Assembly: GCA_029962745.1 (NCBI GenBank)
Contig: CM057157.1
Coordinates: 6,434,279-6,498,278, forward strand
Reading direction: 5' to 3'
Length of the DNA: 64,000 bases
From: Echinometra lucunter
Taxonomy: Eukaryota; Echinodermata; Echinoidea; Camarodonta; Echinometridae
In this document: piece after piece, positions 25,801 to 35,639 of the stretch
How positions within the stretch are numbered: position 1 is the stretch's first letter
Layout: every line of letters starts with the position of its first letter
The notes under the pieces: model-generated
Databases searched by the model: none
What the model was told of the DNA's origin: nothing
Seen by the model: the letters and a program-made list of their open reading frames with translations, nothing else
Program-made: the position numbers and the translations under genes

Positions 25801-27419
25801 TACAGCCCTGACATAGCACCTGAAGAGCTCTCAAAACACCACTGAGATGTATGACGTCACGGGCGGGATGTTACACTATATATGCACTAAATTCTTTATT
25901 ATTTGAGAAATAATTGCACTGCAATTATGTTCATTCTGTATGGGAAGTCGTCTGCTTGGACAGGGTTGAACCCGTTCGTGACGTCAGTAAAACATCTTTA
26001 TTTTTTTGGCGAATCACTCCTATATCACAGATGCTGGGAGGTGGTTTTATTTGTATCATTTTTAAATTACCATAGTTGATGTAAAACTGATACGATTGCT
26101 ATCTGTTAGCTTTCCAGTTTCTAGTGATACATCATTTGCCATATATGTGATTTTCTTTGAATGTCTACTTTAACTGAAAAAAAAATAAACAGGTAAAAAT
26201 CATTTAAACATCTAGTATATTTTGTATACATATGGTATGATTTCTAGTGCTCAGGATTGAAGGACATCTTTCAGCTTTTCAAACAAACTGAAATGTGCTA
26301 ACAAGTTATTTAAACTTGACCTGTATCCTTGATACAAATCTAAGGCTATGAACTTTATCACAGATGACACAAATTCTTTACTGTTTGATTATTACGATAC
26401 CTGGATACCCTTTCCCCCCTTTTTTAATTTTTTCTTTTAAGTATACCAAACAGAACATTGAACGATATCATCTCACCCACAGTAGAAACCCTATAAGTCT
26501 ATTTGTGATTTATGTAACTTTGATTTGATAGTTATTATGCTATGTATATATATATATATATACTGAACCGTTTCAGCCTGCAAATTCTATTACATTTAGT
26601 TCTTGTTGAATTGGTGACTTTACAGAAGGAACTAGAAGCTGAGAGAGCCAGCCTCCTTGCCAACAATTCTGTCTTAGAAGAACAACTCCATGAATGCCAA
26701 GATTACATACAAACACACATGACAAGGTAAAAGATAATTAGCATAGTGGCTATACTCTGAGAACTTCATGCATGGTAGTTTATGTCACCACAGCAGCTTT
26801 AAGATATGCCAGATACAACATAATATCAGTCTTTTGGATTGTAAAGATTCATTCCATTCTGTATATTCTGTGATTGATGAAAACATCTGTAAGGACAATC
26901 CTCATGGTATCTTCTTGTAGTGGGTGTGTGTTTGGAGGGGAGGAGGCAGTATGTCTGAACCTTAATTTAATGTGATAGGAGAGATCACTGGTCTCTGTTG
27001 ACTGTACACATGTGTAAAGATTTTGATTTAGAAGTACTAGTTGATTCAAACTGTATTATATATAAACTGGACTGATTTGAATTTGATGAAAATGGATCAA
27101 ATTGATTGCATAAGCAACCAGCTGAAAAGGTGTGATTGTGTTTATTCATTTATTATTTTTTTTTTTTTGGTTTTGTTTTGGCCCTGATTGATTTGATGGC
27201 TTTGATGAGAATGATATGACCTGAACTGATTTGATTGTGATCTATTTCTCTTTCAGATACAAAGATGAGATCAGAAGACTCAGAAGACAACTAGGAATGG
27301 ATGATCAGCTGGACATGCTAGGACTGACCGATGACTATGGACACTCAAGATGGAGAGATAATAGACTCTCTCATGTACCTCAGTCCCTTCGCAAATACCG
27401 CACTCTTCCTGAAATTTGA
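6015..27419 (+). CDS. CCDC78: CCDC78 orthologue with N-terminal kinesin-like motor domain (20 exons)
   Basis: Spliced model built by hand; every junction is GT-AG and keeps the frame. Exons: 6015-6127, 9856-10085, 11371-11531, 13097-13240, 14117-14313, 15191-15365, 16205-16327, 16737-16868, 17171-17257, 18318-18497, 21352-21525, 22120-22161, 22593-22681, 22921-22999, 23722-23847, 24243-24442, 25014-25190, 25583-25634, 26626-26726, 27257-27419 (stop TGA). They total 2745 nt, or 914 residues. The start is the first in-frame ATG after an in-frame TAA at 5982-5984; an acceptor-like tract near 5960 suggests an upstream noncoding exon. Residues 1-340 resemble a kinesin motor and the rest is coiled coil. 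CCDC78 in vertebrates is a deuterosome component for centriole amplification in multiciliated cells. Identity rests on two stretches I align with human CCDC78: exons 9-10 (LSKMLVDMRIENNKL) and exon 16 (RTRESQLSDAAREYK, then HQQLLIEYR). AATAAA signals lie at 28886 and 29282. Exon boundaries are predicted, not confirmed by transcripts. Confidence 0.85.
6854..7618. mobile_element. Secondary insertion inside element A (about 765 bp)
   Basis: The tandem unit of element A is split here. GGTGA occurs at 6849-6853 and again at 7619-7623, as expected of a 5-bp target duplication. The ends (GCCTTTGGACAAGGCC... and, reversed, GGCTTTAGCCAAGGC...) are imperfect inverted repeats. No coding capacity is recognised. 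Confidence 0.65.
8177..8652. mobile_element. Second insertion inside element A with GACGTC-GGGTACCC repeats
   Basis: The host unit is interrupted between TTAAAGT at 8170-8176 and TTAAAGT at 8653-8659. The insert carries GACGTCAAAGTGGGTACCC near 8337, its reverse complement near 8441, and another forward copy just after (about 8464). Terminal inverted repeats are not clear, so the class is uncertain. Confidence 0.55.
10266..10362 (+). repeat. LINE-like 3' tail in CCDC78 intron 2
   Basis: Text of the form GGGGCCCTCATTGAAAGCAG...TTAAATAAA is followed by an AAAATAAAAC repeat. It looks like the 3' end of a truncated non-LTR element. Confidence 0.45.
10556..10716 (+). repeat. tRNA-derived SINE, copy 1
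   Basis: The head has an A box (GCTCAGTTGGTAGAG), an anticodon-loop-like CTCATAA and a B box (GGTTCGAAACC). A body shared with the copy at 28677-28823 follows. The T stem does not pair well, so it is a SINE and not an active tRNA gene. Confidence 0.7.
10759..10922. mobile_element. Foldback (MITE-like) in CCDC78 intron 2
   Basis: The arm beginning AGGTCCCTTATCAAAAGTC is mirrored by CTTTTGATAAGGTGCCT. An inner pair is CCCGCTTCTTTGATCAG with GATCAAAGG...GAAGCTGAGCGGG. No open frame of note. Confidence 0.65.
11541..11849. mobile_element. Foldback (MITE-like) next to CCDC78 exon 3 donor
   Basis: The left end AAGGCTTGTTCAGATATGAG is matched by the reverse complement at 11811-11849. The centre holds a second hairpin (AGGCGACAAAA... 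against TTTTGTCGCCT). It starts 9 bases after the exon 3 donor (GT at 11532-11533). Confidence 0.8.
13640..13780 (-). repeat. LINE-like 3' tail with ATTACC microsatellite (minus)
   Basis: Read on the minus strand, a segment containing AATAAA ends in four CATTAC-type units. This indicates a truncated retrotransposon in CCDC78 intron 4. Confidence 0.5.
15583..15658 (-). repeat. tRNA-derived SINE head in CCDC78 intron 6
   Basis: On the minus strand TGGTCTAGTGGATA resembles an A box, and a degenerate B-box region (TTTAAATCCC) follows about 40 bases later. It is followed by a 23-base C run at 15737-15759. Confidence 0.4.
16205..27419 (+). CDS. CCDC78: Coiled-coil stalk and C-terminal tail of CCDC78 (exons 7-20, residues 341-914)
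   Basis: The segment is rich in Glu, Lys, Gln, Leu and Arg with heptad-like spacing. Exons 9-10 (residues 426-514) correspond to the conserved N-terminal coil of vertebrate CCDC78 (the DUF4472 region, from memory). Exons 15-16 (643-750) correspond to its C-terminal coil. Exon 12 is a 42-nt microexon of 14 residues, in frame with its neighbours, so it could be skipped without a frameshift. Exons 17-20 carry an acidic stretch (PDEDELTLG), more coil and a short basic tail ending PEI before TGA. Introns 10 and 14 carry the repeats listed separately. The assignment of the human protein as a shorter relative lacking the motor is from memory. Confidence 0.8.
18525..20201. mobile_element. Nonautonomous element B with TGTCTCGCCCACC ends, in CCDC78 intron 10
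   Basis: The left end TGTCTCGCCCACC (from 18527) is followed by clustered CCGTCCGTC motifs. The right end GGTGGGCGAGACA (to 20180) is the exact 13-bp reverse complement of the left, followed by the CAATCTTGCTATTGG shared with element A. The interior is the 157-bp array listed next. The element starts 29 bases after the exon 10 donor and has no transposase. Confidence 0.8.
18640..20110 (+). repeat. 157-bp tandem array with clustered AGGTCA half-sites
   Basis: The core AGGTCA-A-AGGTCA starts at 18739, 18896, 19053, 19210, 19367 and 19524: exactly 157 bases apart. Diverged units follow at 19746, 19903 and 20060, again 157 apart. In the best units AGGTCA also occurs 7 bases before and 4 bases after the core, giving DR7, DR1 and DR4 spacings. 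Unit text also carries CAAACTTGGGTTGTAGATGC and AAGACTCTCTTATGACAC. A nuclear-receptor role is inference. Confidence 0.85.
20858..21295. mobile_element. Foldback (MITE-like) upstream of CCDC78 exon 11
   Basis: The ends TGGGTGATTTCAAGTACGGT and the reverse-complement-like CCGAACTTGAAATCACCCA enclose several GGTGTTGGTGTTG / CAACACCAACACC blocks in both orientations. It stops about 55 bases before exon 11. No gene. Confidence 0.8.
22764..22827 (+). repeat. (ATG)n microsatellite
   Basis: About 21 consecutive ATG/TGA trinucleotides lie in CCDC78 intron 13. The poly-His frame on the other strand is an artefact of this repeat. Confidence 0.95.
23092..23656 (+). repeat. 96-bp tandem repeat, about 6 copies, in CCDC78 intron 14
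   Basis: Near-identical units start at about 23092, 23188, 23284, 23380 and 23476, and a sixth copy follows at about 23564 after a short deletion. Each unit contains the palindrome AAGGGAAATCCCTT and a TCTGGAGAATATCTC segment. Because 96 is a multiple of three, the minus strand stays open for 168 codons; this is not evidence of a gene. Confidence 0.95.
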
Positions 27420-27575
27420 TTGACTGATATCAACAGGTGATTTGTGGGTGGCAGCGGGAATTCTCATGATATCAACATTTTCATACTCATTCAGATTGAA
27501 TTCAGATTTATGAAATGAACTGAAATATTTTGTATTCTAAAATTTTCTAACAGAATGCATGAAAGAATTGCTTTC

Positions 27576-27597
27576 GGGGGGGGGGGGGGGGGGGGGG
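27576..27597 (+). repeat. 22-base G run in CCDC78 3' UTR region
   Basis: An uninterrupted G homopolymer lies about 155 bases after the stop codon. Its true length is likely uncertain in the assembly. Confidence 0.9.
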
Positions 27598-28167
27598 TCA
27601 ATTAGGCATCATTTAGATATCTTTTTAAACAGAAAATGATTTATTTTGAACGAATTCTAGCAGGCAGCCTTGAAATGATTACTTCTATGTGTTAGTCCAT
27701 CCATTCCCAAATATTAAGATGGTATTTGATTTACATTATGTATTACCATGAAGGCTATCCAGCATTTGGTTGAGGAAGGGAAAAAAATATGATGTATTTA
27801 TGATATGTAATGTATGTTTAGCCTTCATTTAAAGGTATTGACATCATGCTAATTATGAGGTTCTAATTATACTATTTTTTGATGATTTTATGGTGTGTTG
27901 TCAGTATCCAGAAATGAAAAAAAATGATGTTTCATGTATTGACTATGTCTTTTGACAATTTATTGACATTTATTCTGATAAAAAAAGAAGGAACTCTGCA
28001 TTATACAGGAACCATGTTTTCATGTCGCCCATGACAATAGTTTTAAAGCAACATCACTAAACAGCACAGTACAAAGCTTTTGTGTATGTCAGTGTAACAT
28101 ACTGCAGTCAAACACATTTTACTTTACTTAATATCCAAGGTGTATGTTTCAAATGGGAAGGGGGGTT

Positions 28168-28319
28168 CAGGGCCCCATATCATAAAACTTGTTATCAATA
28201 ACAAGTTGCAATAACTGTTATAAGCTACTGAAATCCTTGTATCTGATTGGCTGAGAGCAAATTTGTCATAGAAATGTGCCAGTTGTTACTGATAACAAGT
28301 TTTATGAAATGGGGCCCTG
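28168..28319. mobile_element. Foldback (MITE-like), 152 bp
   Basis: Ends CAGGGCCCCATATCATAAAA and TTTTATGAAATGGGGCCCTG are inverted repeats, with ACTTGTTATC / GATAACAAGT continuing the arms. No coding capacity. Confidence 0.85.
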
Positions 28320-28676
28320 GAACTTCTGCACTTTGTAAAGATTCCTTGTAACCCCTGTAAGTGGGTTTATTCAACTTGTTTGTAAATGTTACAAACTGTG
28401 GTATTACTGAATTCCAAAAGTATTTGGTTTTTGTTTTAGTTTGGTTTGTTTTACCTCACTGCTGAAAAAGTGTGGATGCTTGTACAGTCAAACCTGCTTT
28501 AACAACCACCTGTCTATAACCATCACCTGTCTATAAAGGCCACATTTTCTGTTTCCCTTGAATGCGGTTTCTCATTGGAGCATGTACTAGAGGAAACCTG
28601 TCCATAAAGACCACCTGTCTGTAAAGACCACTCTTCTTGTCTCCCTTGAGTGGTCTTTATACACAGGTGTATAAGC

Positions 28677-28823
28677 AACCAGACGACTGACGGCTTTAAG
28701 TCCTCTCCAAGGAACCTGATGATTATTAATGCCTTGCCAAAGGGCACTAGCGCATCAACTTTGTTTTGAACCCAGGTCACTGGATTACGAGACCATTGCT
28801 GTACCAACTGAGCTTTTCTATTA
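28677..28823 (-). repeat. tRNA-derived SINE, copy 2 (minus)
   Basis: Reverse complement of the family at 10556-10716: AGCTCAGTTGGTACAG, GGTCTCGTAATCCAGTGACC and CCTTGGAGAGGACTTA are shared. The copies differ at many positions, so the insertions are not recent twins. Confidence 0.7.
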
Positions 28824-28899
28824 CTTTTGATTACTAGTATTACTCCTATAAAATCCAGTCAAATTTCTTAATCTTTTAATGGGTAAATAAAGGAAGAGA

Positions 28900-30700
28900 G
28901 AAGCAATCACGCTCTGTGTCTTACTTCAACTCCTTTACGGTACATGTACTACGTGTATATGCCAGTAGTTTTGTTTGCTCATAATAATGTCTGACAACTC
29001 TGTAAAATAAGGATCAAAATGGTCCTCTTTTTAGAATTGTATTTCATGCAATAAGAATACTCTTATGTGTAGTTTCTATTTGATGCAGATCAGTTTTGGA
29101 CTTCTTTTTTTTTCTTCATCCTATTCATCTTCTATTTTGGTAGTGGAAAATTCTTCTTCCCTTACCCTATTTCTTACATGACTTGTCTTTCAATTGCCAT
29201 GTAAATATGTTTATATGTACAAAGAATAGATGATAATATTCCAGTACTTGCATGTATTCTGGGCATCTTGAAAAGATGCATAATAAATGGTATAATGTAC
29301 AGTTAACTAAAACATGAATGTTTTGTATCATTTTCTTCCAAATCTGCATCTTTTTATTCTCTTTTTTAATTTCTTTTCTTCTATTTTATTAGCACTTGCA
29401 AGTTTTTACTATTTTTTTGTACTGGCTTTTAAAAAGCCTTCTCAGTTGCAATGCATGTACCAATAATGGCTGATTCCTCAGGTCCGAGGATTAGTGGGAA
29501 TTTAGTTCATTAGTTGCGGCATGATTCTTTTTTTCTTTTTTTTTTTAATGTACCAATAACCTGCTATATTAACACGTTGACTACTGAATTCTGTCATTCC
29601 CATAGACTTTGTACAGTAGCCATCGGTTTCTGTGGACAATGGATTAAGAAGTCGTGTTCAGATTATGTAATGTGTTCTTAAAGTGTGTGTACATTTCAAA
29701 GGATTATGCACAGGGATGTGGGAGTTGACTTTGGGCAACTTATCAATCCTGTTTTACTGTCATTTTCTCTCCCTTTTCCCTCTTTTTCTCTTTTTTATCA
29801 ACTTTATTGTGGAAGAGATCTTCACTGTGTGGCATGTGATAATTAATCACACAAGGAATTAAATGCAGAACACATTTCAAGTAAAATGCCAACATTTTAT
29901 ACCAGGTATCATGATTCTTTTCATTTGTACATTATTAATATATTTCTGATCATGAGAATTATTGAATATTTGCAACAGCTCAAGAGGCAAGAGCCATCAT
30001 TCCTTCTCATGCAATGCATTGTATACACTGCATAATGTAAACTTTGTAAGGTGGATGTTAAAAAGCGGTACATATTGAGTCAAATGTATTCTGGGATCAA
30101 TTTCCTGAAAAATATGATTTTATTTGGCACACTAGCTTTGTATGTACATAGAGCAGGCCTTATCCCACTTAGCATTTACACTAATTGCATGCATCCTACA
30201 TTATTGCTTCTTAAAATTCATTAAACAGCTAGTCTTTCCATTGTATTGAAATGATATCCACAGTACAATAATATGTAATTTGGATGGAATCCATTATTAC
30301 AAATTCAACTGCAAAGTAACCACCTTTATTTGTTGGGGCTCAACTCTTGCATTTCTCAGTGTGAGCACAAATAGGAAAATTACCAACAACATATTATTTG
30401 GTTTTATACGTTCACATCAACAGAGAGAATATGGCTGTGATTGCCTGTTGATGGTATATCAATACATTGATGGGGTCAATATACATGTAATACAGTCAAT
30501 ATGAATGAAGAGTAGGGTAGCACCTTCTCCAAGAATTCTATGTTAATCATGGAAAGTAGCTAGGCCACATTTCCTTTGTGAAGAAGTCAGATTTGATATG
30601 TTCGCCATAGTTGCTTTATGCATATTTCTTTTGATTCAAATGAAAATTAATATAATACTCTCCTAAAATGGAAATATGATTTAATTTTTTGAAATAAATA
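28900..30700. other. AT-rich spacer between convergent genes
   Basis: No supported coding exon, RNA gene or clear mobile element is seen. The stretch separates the ends of CCDC78 (plus) and the MIF/DDT-like gene (minus) and should contain their poly(A) sites. A TTTATT (AATAAA on the minus strand) near 30326 could serve the MIF/DDT-like gene. Confidence 0.4.
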
Positions 30701-30751
30701 GCACATTTTTCTTCGAGTCCATGACATTCCACCGCGCCGACCGCGGCATCG

Positions 30752-30842
30752 CTATTTCCCGCCTTTCATCCTATCACCAAGGAGACGACCGTCTGGTAAA
30801 CCAATCTGCCACATCGACTGGTTTTCCATTATAAGGTTGATC
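30752..30842 (-). CDS. DDT: MIF/DDT-like gene, coding exon 3 and stop
   Basis: The acceptor is CATAG at 30847-30843. The first base completes an Arg codon with exon 2. The exon then reads INLIMENQSMWQIG and ends ...RMKGGK before TAG. The WQIG block matches the C-terminal strand of DDT (LESWQIG in the human protein, from memory). The tail is about five residues longer than human DDT. Confidence 0.85.
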
Positions 30843-32682
30843 CTATGATGTAGAAATGAAATAAAATATAAGATGAGATAAATGCTAGATGTTCTCAAAA
30901 CAAAAATCAACACGTTTTCATCGCATAATAGCTCAAAGCTTTGATCCCCTATCCAGACTTCGATTTTCAAACTGTTAAAGGGAAGAATGTCAAATCTATT
31001 TGGAACAAGTTCTGTAAGACCTGCCTAATGATTGCTCTAAAAAAATATTTGATTACAATCACTTCGTAGAAAAACCAAGGCCAAAATTTATGTGTATCTA
31101 ATGTATGTTATTCCATGGTAACTCTTTTAACCCATAGATTAAAGAATTCAGCAAATAGAATTCAGAAGGACACTAATATGTGAGAGTGTATGCTTCTAAA
31201 TAACACGAATTTTTTTTTCCTTCTAATAACCGTAATCCCTGATGGATTCATGGATTGTGAAGTTGAGATCTTTATATTTTGGTGGCCGTGTTGCTGCCTG
31301 CAGCAGCAGGAAGTGATTAGCCTATTAAATTATAAAGCCGTAATAACATTTCATCACTGTGGATATCAACTCCAGTAACAATAATAAAGGTGAGATACAA
31401 CAAGTCAGCATGGGTATAAGAGAAAAGAAGGCCCTCTCTCTTACGCTCAAAACTACGCATTGGGTTCTGCAGGTTCGATCAGACGTTTGTCCCACCCCCC
31501 CCCCCCCCGGTTTTGTTGTTTTTGTTTTTGTTTTTGTTTTGTTTTTGTTTTTCACTTGATCCTTCGAGAATCCATCAATCGATCAAAAGAGAGAATTTTA
31601 GTGATTCGTCAGAATTTACAGCCCCCCCCCCCCCAAAAAAAAAAAAAACCGTAAGATTAGGCCAAAGTGATAATGATTATTATAGTGGCCCTCCAATCCT
31701 TCCCACCACCAGTGACCACCACGATCTCGCAACCTCTTACTGCTTCACACGTGAAGAATGAATAAATAAATGAATGAATAAATAAATAAACAAATTAATT
31801 AGATAAATAAATAAATAGATAAATGAATAAATAAAATAAGTGATAGAAAATATTATTTTACACACCTCTCCGCTGGTATATTAAACTCTGATGCTGCGTA
31901 GTCGATGAATTCCCTGGAGTATTTTCTGTTCTTCTCCTGATCACTGAAGGCATCCACACAGGCTAATTTGATGAGCATACACGGCTCAGGGCTGCTAAAT
32001 CTGAACATGGATGCGTGCTTGATCATCACCACAACTGCCTGTACGACAAAGAAGAACGAATTCACATCAAAACATATGAAAGAGACTGAAAAAATGGGCA
32101 TTATCCATTCGATAATACTTCCTTACTCACATGTCTACCTACTTATACTCGCTTCGTGATCACGTATATTCACGTCCCTCCCTAATTACATTTTCTTACT
32201 TCATTTATTAATAGGTATACTTCTCAATTCTATTTCTCTCTGCTCTCGACCATCTATCTTAATTTCGGTTTATGGTGTATTTTAGAATTATTAGCCAAGC
32301 AACGGTTACACAGAGAAATGGGAGAATACAGAGGTGTTGGACATACCATTGTATTTTGCGATTTACGGAATTATATAGTAGCGTTGTTTAAAATTTTTAA
32401 CATTACCCATAGGTTTGAATGTTTTAAGGTCTTAAAAGTAATTTTGTGTTCAATTTTTTTTTAACATTACACAAAGGTTTGAAGGTTTTGCTACAAACTT
32501 TTCTTCATTATGAAAAATTAAAAACAAAGTATAATACTATTTTGTCTTGAAATGAATAAGAAAGTTGTACCTACCTTTGATGGCGTCCCTAACTTTTCTG
32601 ATGCGAAATTCGCGGTTTTGTCCATGAATCCAACTGACAAGGAATCGGGTGAAATATTAGTGATAAATTCCAGGATGGGCAT
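30752..32682 (-). CDS. DDT: MIF / D-dopachrome tautomerase family protein (3 exons, complete)
   Basis: Read on the minus strand, three exons join to a 123-residue protein: 32682-32575 (108 nt), 32038-31866 (173 nt), 30842-30752 (91 nt with TAG). Introns are GT-AG, phase 0 after codon 36 and phase 2 in the Arg codon at residue 94. These are the sizes and phases I recall for vertebrate MIF/DDT. The family is a small trimeric tautomerase and cytokine-like protein. Seen: MPILEF start giving the N-terminal catalytic proline; SPEPCMLIKL, like the MIF/DDT segment around Ser-x-Glu-Pro-Cys; NRKYSREF; and a WQIG motif in exon 3 that favours DDT over MIF. The CxxC oxidoreductase motif of MIF is absent. 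Lys32 of MIF aligns to Thr here, so the active site may differ. A CCAAT-like box lies near 32718. The gene converges on CCDC78 and likely ends downstream of 30752. It could be called MIF-like; family membership is firm. Confidence 0.9.
31759..31845 (+). repeat. (AAAT/GAAT)n microsatellite in MIF/DDT intron 2
   Basis: Imperfect tetranucleotide repeats lie 21 bases from the exon 2 donor. Confidence 0.9.
31866..32038 (-). CDS. DDT: MIF/DDT-like gene, coding exon 2
   Basis: The exon is 173 nt long, preceded by the acceptor TACAG at 32043-32039 and followed by the donor GTGTGT at 31865. It encodes the central beta-alpha unit of the fold, with FSSPEPCMLIKL, NRKYSREFIDYAASEF and NIPAER. A single-exon open frame extends artificially upstream of the acceptor; that part is intron. 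Confidence 0.92.
32575..32682 (-). CDS. DDT: MIF/DDT-like gene, coding exon 1
   Basis: The exon holds 36 codons from ATG (32682-32680) to AAG, followed by the donor GTAGGT at 32574. The second residue is proline, which becomes the N-terminal catalytic residue once Met is removed. The sequence reads MPILEFITNIS at the start and SEKLGTPSK at the end. It was found by searching for the missing first exon and was not obvious as a long open frame. Confidence 0.88.
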
Positions 32683-33535
32683 CTTGCTTTATGAAAAGGT
32701 TACAAAGATGTTGTATTGGTCGATGGAAAGAAGGATTGTGACTACCAAAATGGGATGAGTGATTATTCGGCCTAACGTGGTATTAAATATCATATACGTC
32801 GACTGGCTTGTTCTTTCCTCGTGTTCAGCTTTATAGGCTCTAGGCGCATAATGCATTAACTGGTACCATTATAAACACATTAATGATTATGTTATCGATT
32901 TAATGGGTGGAGTTCATTACATAGTCTCTAATGCACTCAATAAGTCTTTTTAAAGGGGGCATTATGAAAAGCAGGGTACCAGCTTATCGAGGATAATGAC
33001 GTGATGCGCGTGCAGGTATCCCTTAGCAGTAAAAATCTACTTTATCATGTCCTAAAAGTTGTATTGCTTCCTATAGCTGCTGCTGCAGCTCATTAAGGAT
33101 GTCAGTTGGGTTTGCTAGGCTATTTTAGTGACTTATTAATTCTGTTTGTTAAAAAACAGGATTTAATTCTAATCCTCGCTGGAAAAAGGCCATTTCAGTG
33201 ATGGCAAAATTGGACAGGCCCACTGACAATTGCGTTACCTAATGTAGATTTTATCTCGACGATTTTAAATGCCTTTTATATAAAATTTCTCTGGTAGTCA
33301 CGAGAAAATGTGACCTGTCTATGAATAAAGGCTGTAATTGATTCTGACTGGTATATGCAGGCCGAGTTTTTTTTTTTTTTTTTTAATAAATCCAGATTGA
33401 ATTTAACTTATGATTATAGATGGACTAATTCATAATATAAAGAGGTGCCGTTGTTATAGCATGTGATTTTTTCTTCTTTTGGTTTGAAATCTTAGCTTTA
33501 GTTGACTTAATTGAGCACTTTTTATTGAACTCTCC

Positions 33536-33755
33536 CACTTGGAGATCAAGGAGAGAAGGAGGAGAAGGAGGAGAAAAACAATGAAAGGAGGTGAGGGAGG
33601 AGGTGAAAGAGGAGAAGGGAAAGTAGGAAGATGAGAAGGAAGAAGAAGAGGTTGAGAAAGGTGATTAGGCGGAGTATGATGAGGAGAAGGAGGAGGAGGA
33701 GGAGAGAGGAGAGAGGGAGAGACAGAGAGAGAGAGAGGTGAGAGGTGAGATTGGG
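33536..33755 (+). repeat. Long polypurine (GGA/GAGA) tract
   Basis: About 200 bases are nearly all A and G, with GGAGAAGGA units and a GAGA end. Simple sequence; no gene. Confidence 0.85.
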
Positions 33756-34061
33756 AGGGGCTGGGAGACTCCTCTCTTCGTTTGTGTGATGTTTTGATTA
33801 ATCATGAGATTTTCGTTTGCATAGTATAAATTATTCGCTACGAGAGCAGTTTGTTACATGTAAATTCATTTCATTCATTTATAATAAAATATTAAGCTTT
33901 TCATTTTAAAAAGAAGAAATCACACAGAGTTTGGATCAAACAGAATATTCCATGAAAGCATGATTTTCACCTCTGCGGGTTTTTTTTCTTTCAAAGTAAT
34001 TCTGCTCCATGCTACATGTATATCATTAGAAAGTATGTTGCTTGAAAGTCATTGTAGTCCT

Positions 34062-34230
34062 GGGGGTGTTTCATAAAGCTGTTCGTAAGTTACGAACGAA
34101 TTTACGCACGACTGGTGATACCTTCTTGTGCTACATGTAAATGAATGAGAATCTGTTTAGCACCCAAGAACATGTTCCAGTCGTGCGTAAAGTCGTTCGT
34201 AACTTACGAACAGCTTTATGAAACACCCCC
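34062..34230. mobile_element. Foldback (MITE-like), about 169 bp, ending at a C run
   Basis: GGGGTGTTTCATAAAGCTG and its complement CAGCTTTATGAAACACCCC bound the element. Arms continue with TTCGTAAGTTACGAAC, itself a palindrome. Confidence 0.85.
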
Positions 34231-34390
34231 CCCCCCCCCCGGCATGTAGTTTGCGTGAAACGTAAGAATCATAATAGTACAGTAATAATACGCTATGTTG
34301 ATGTTCCATTCTATGAATGCAGGGCCCACAGGATTTTCATAATACTTGGTATATCTGTTACTTAGAATTTCTTATGAATAATAAGTGACG

Positions 34391-34908
34391 ATTCTACCAC
34401 CGGCGTAAATCAACTTTGAGGAGTGGGGGGGGGGGGGGATGATCGACTTTTTTGCTGATATTTTTTCTGTCGAATTCACACTTAAGTATAAACACACGCC
34501 CTCACCCACCTGCACAGACCCCCCTTACACACATTTTAATTTTTATCTAGCGAGCTAGTGAAGTGAGCGAGCAAAAAATTACATGTACCACTTTTCTGGT
34601 TTTCAATCGCATTTTCAAATAGAAATTCTAAAATATGAGCGAGCGAAGTGAGCGAGCCAAAAATAACCACTTTTCTGGTTTTCAATCGCATTTTCAAATG
34701 AAAATTTGAAAATATGACGAGCGAGCGAAGCGAGCGAGACAAAAAATAACCACTTTTCTGGTTTTCAATCGCATTTTCGAATAGAAATTCTAAAATATGA
34801 AGGTTGTTTACAACAGATTAATAAAAATTATATTTAAAGATTAATTCAAATATCATTTCTTCCTTAAAAAGTGGGGGGGATATTTGTACACGCCATCCCC
34901 CCTCTCAA
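34391..34908 (+). repeat. Dispersed repeat, copy 1, with about 90-bp internal tandem units
   Basis: It begins near ACCGGCGTAAATCAACTTTG, then has a G run and ATGATCGAC. Three units follow with GAGCGAGCGAAG and ACCACTTTTCTGGTTTTCAA. The tail has ATATTTGTACACGCCA. The same family lies inverted at 59690-60031. Confidence 0.85.
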
Positions 34909-35639
34909 AAAAGTGGGGGGCGTTTTAATTCAACAACGTATCACAGCATCACCTAGATTCAGAAATGATTTATGAATACAATATCGGACCTAAATTAGTA
35001 TCAGTATGAAAAATACATCTTTTCTCCGAAAGGGAATATGTAGACAAGGACATGTATGATCAGAATAAAATTTATGTGAAGAGTAAATAATGATATCTAC
35101 CAGATGAAATAACAAGAGATTGGTGTGCAGCTGTACGGCGTTATCAGTCAATCAATATCAGCCTACTCACGAATTCAGGATGATAAAAGCTGAAAAGTAT
35201 CGCCATCATAAACACCAGTCCGCTCTAACCATGCTAACCGCATGTGAACGACAACTAACTAGCATTTTTTAAAATTATGATTGCTGTTCTGCTTCTGACC
35301 TAAGACTCATTTCACTAAGATATATTTGTTTGTATGACAATAGCGGTAGCTCTGCAGGTTTTGCCACATTATAACGATATCCGATAATGAACCTGTTGAA
35401 CGTATTCAAATTCATGCACTTCTCTCCATAACCCTTGCTTACAGCTACTCGGTCATCTTGCATCTGAATAGAAAGAATCCAGTTTGCATACATTAGTTGT
35501 TGCTATGGCGGTATATTATAGCTTCAGGTTTTTCTAACTAATAGGCAATGGGTTTGGTATACATTATTGTTGGATATTAGGTCAGAGATGATTAGGAAAC
35601 ATTTTGGAGTTTAATCTACTTTAAATTCTAGTGGAACAC

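Larger units (their letters stand above)
27420..28900 (+). other. Probable CCDC78 3' UTR and downstream flank
   Basis: There is no coding exon after the TGA. The first clear AATAAA is at 28886-28891 and another is at 29282-29287, so the transcript end is uncertain. The stretch contains a G run, a foldback and a SINE. Confidence 0.4.
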
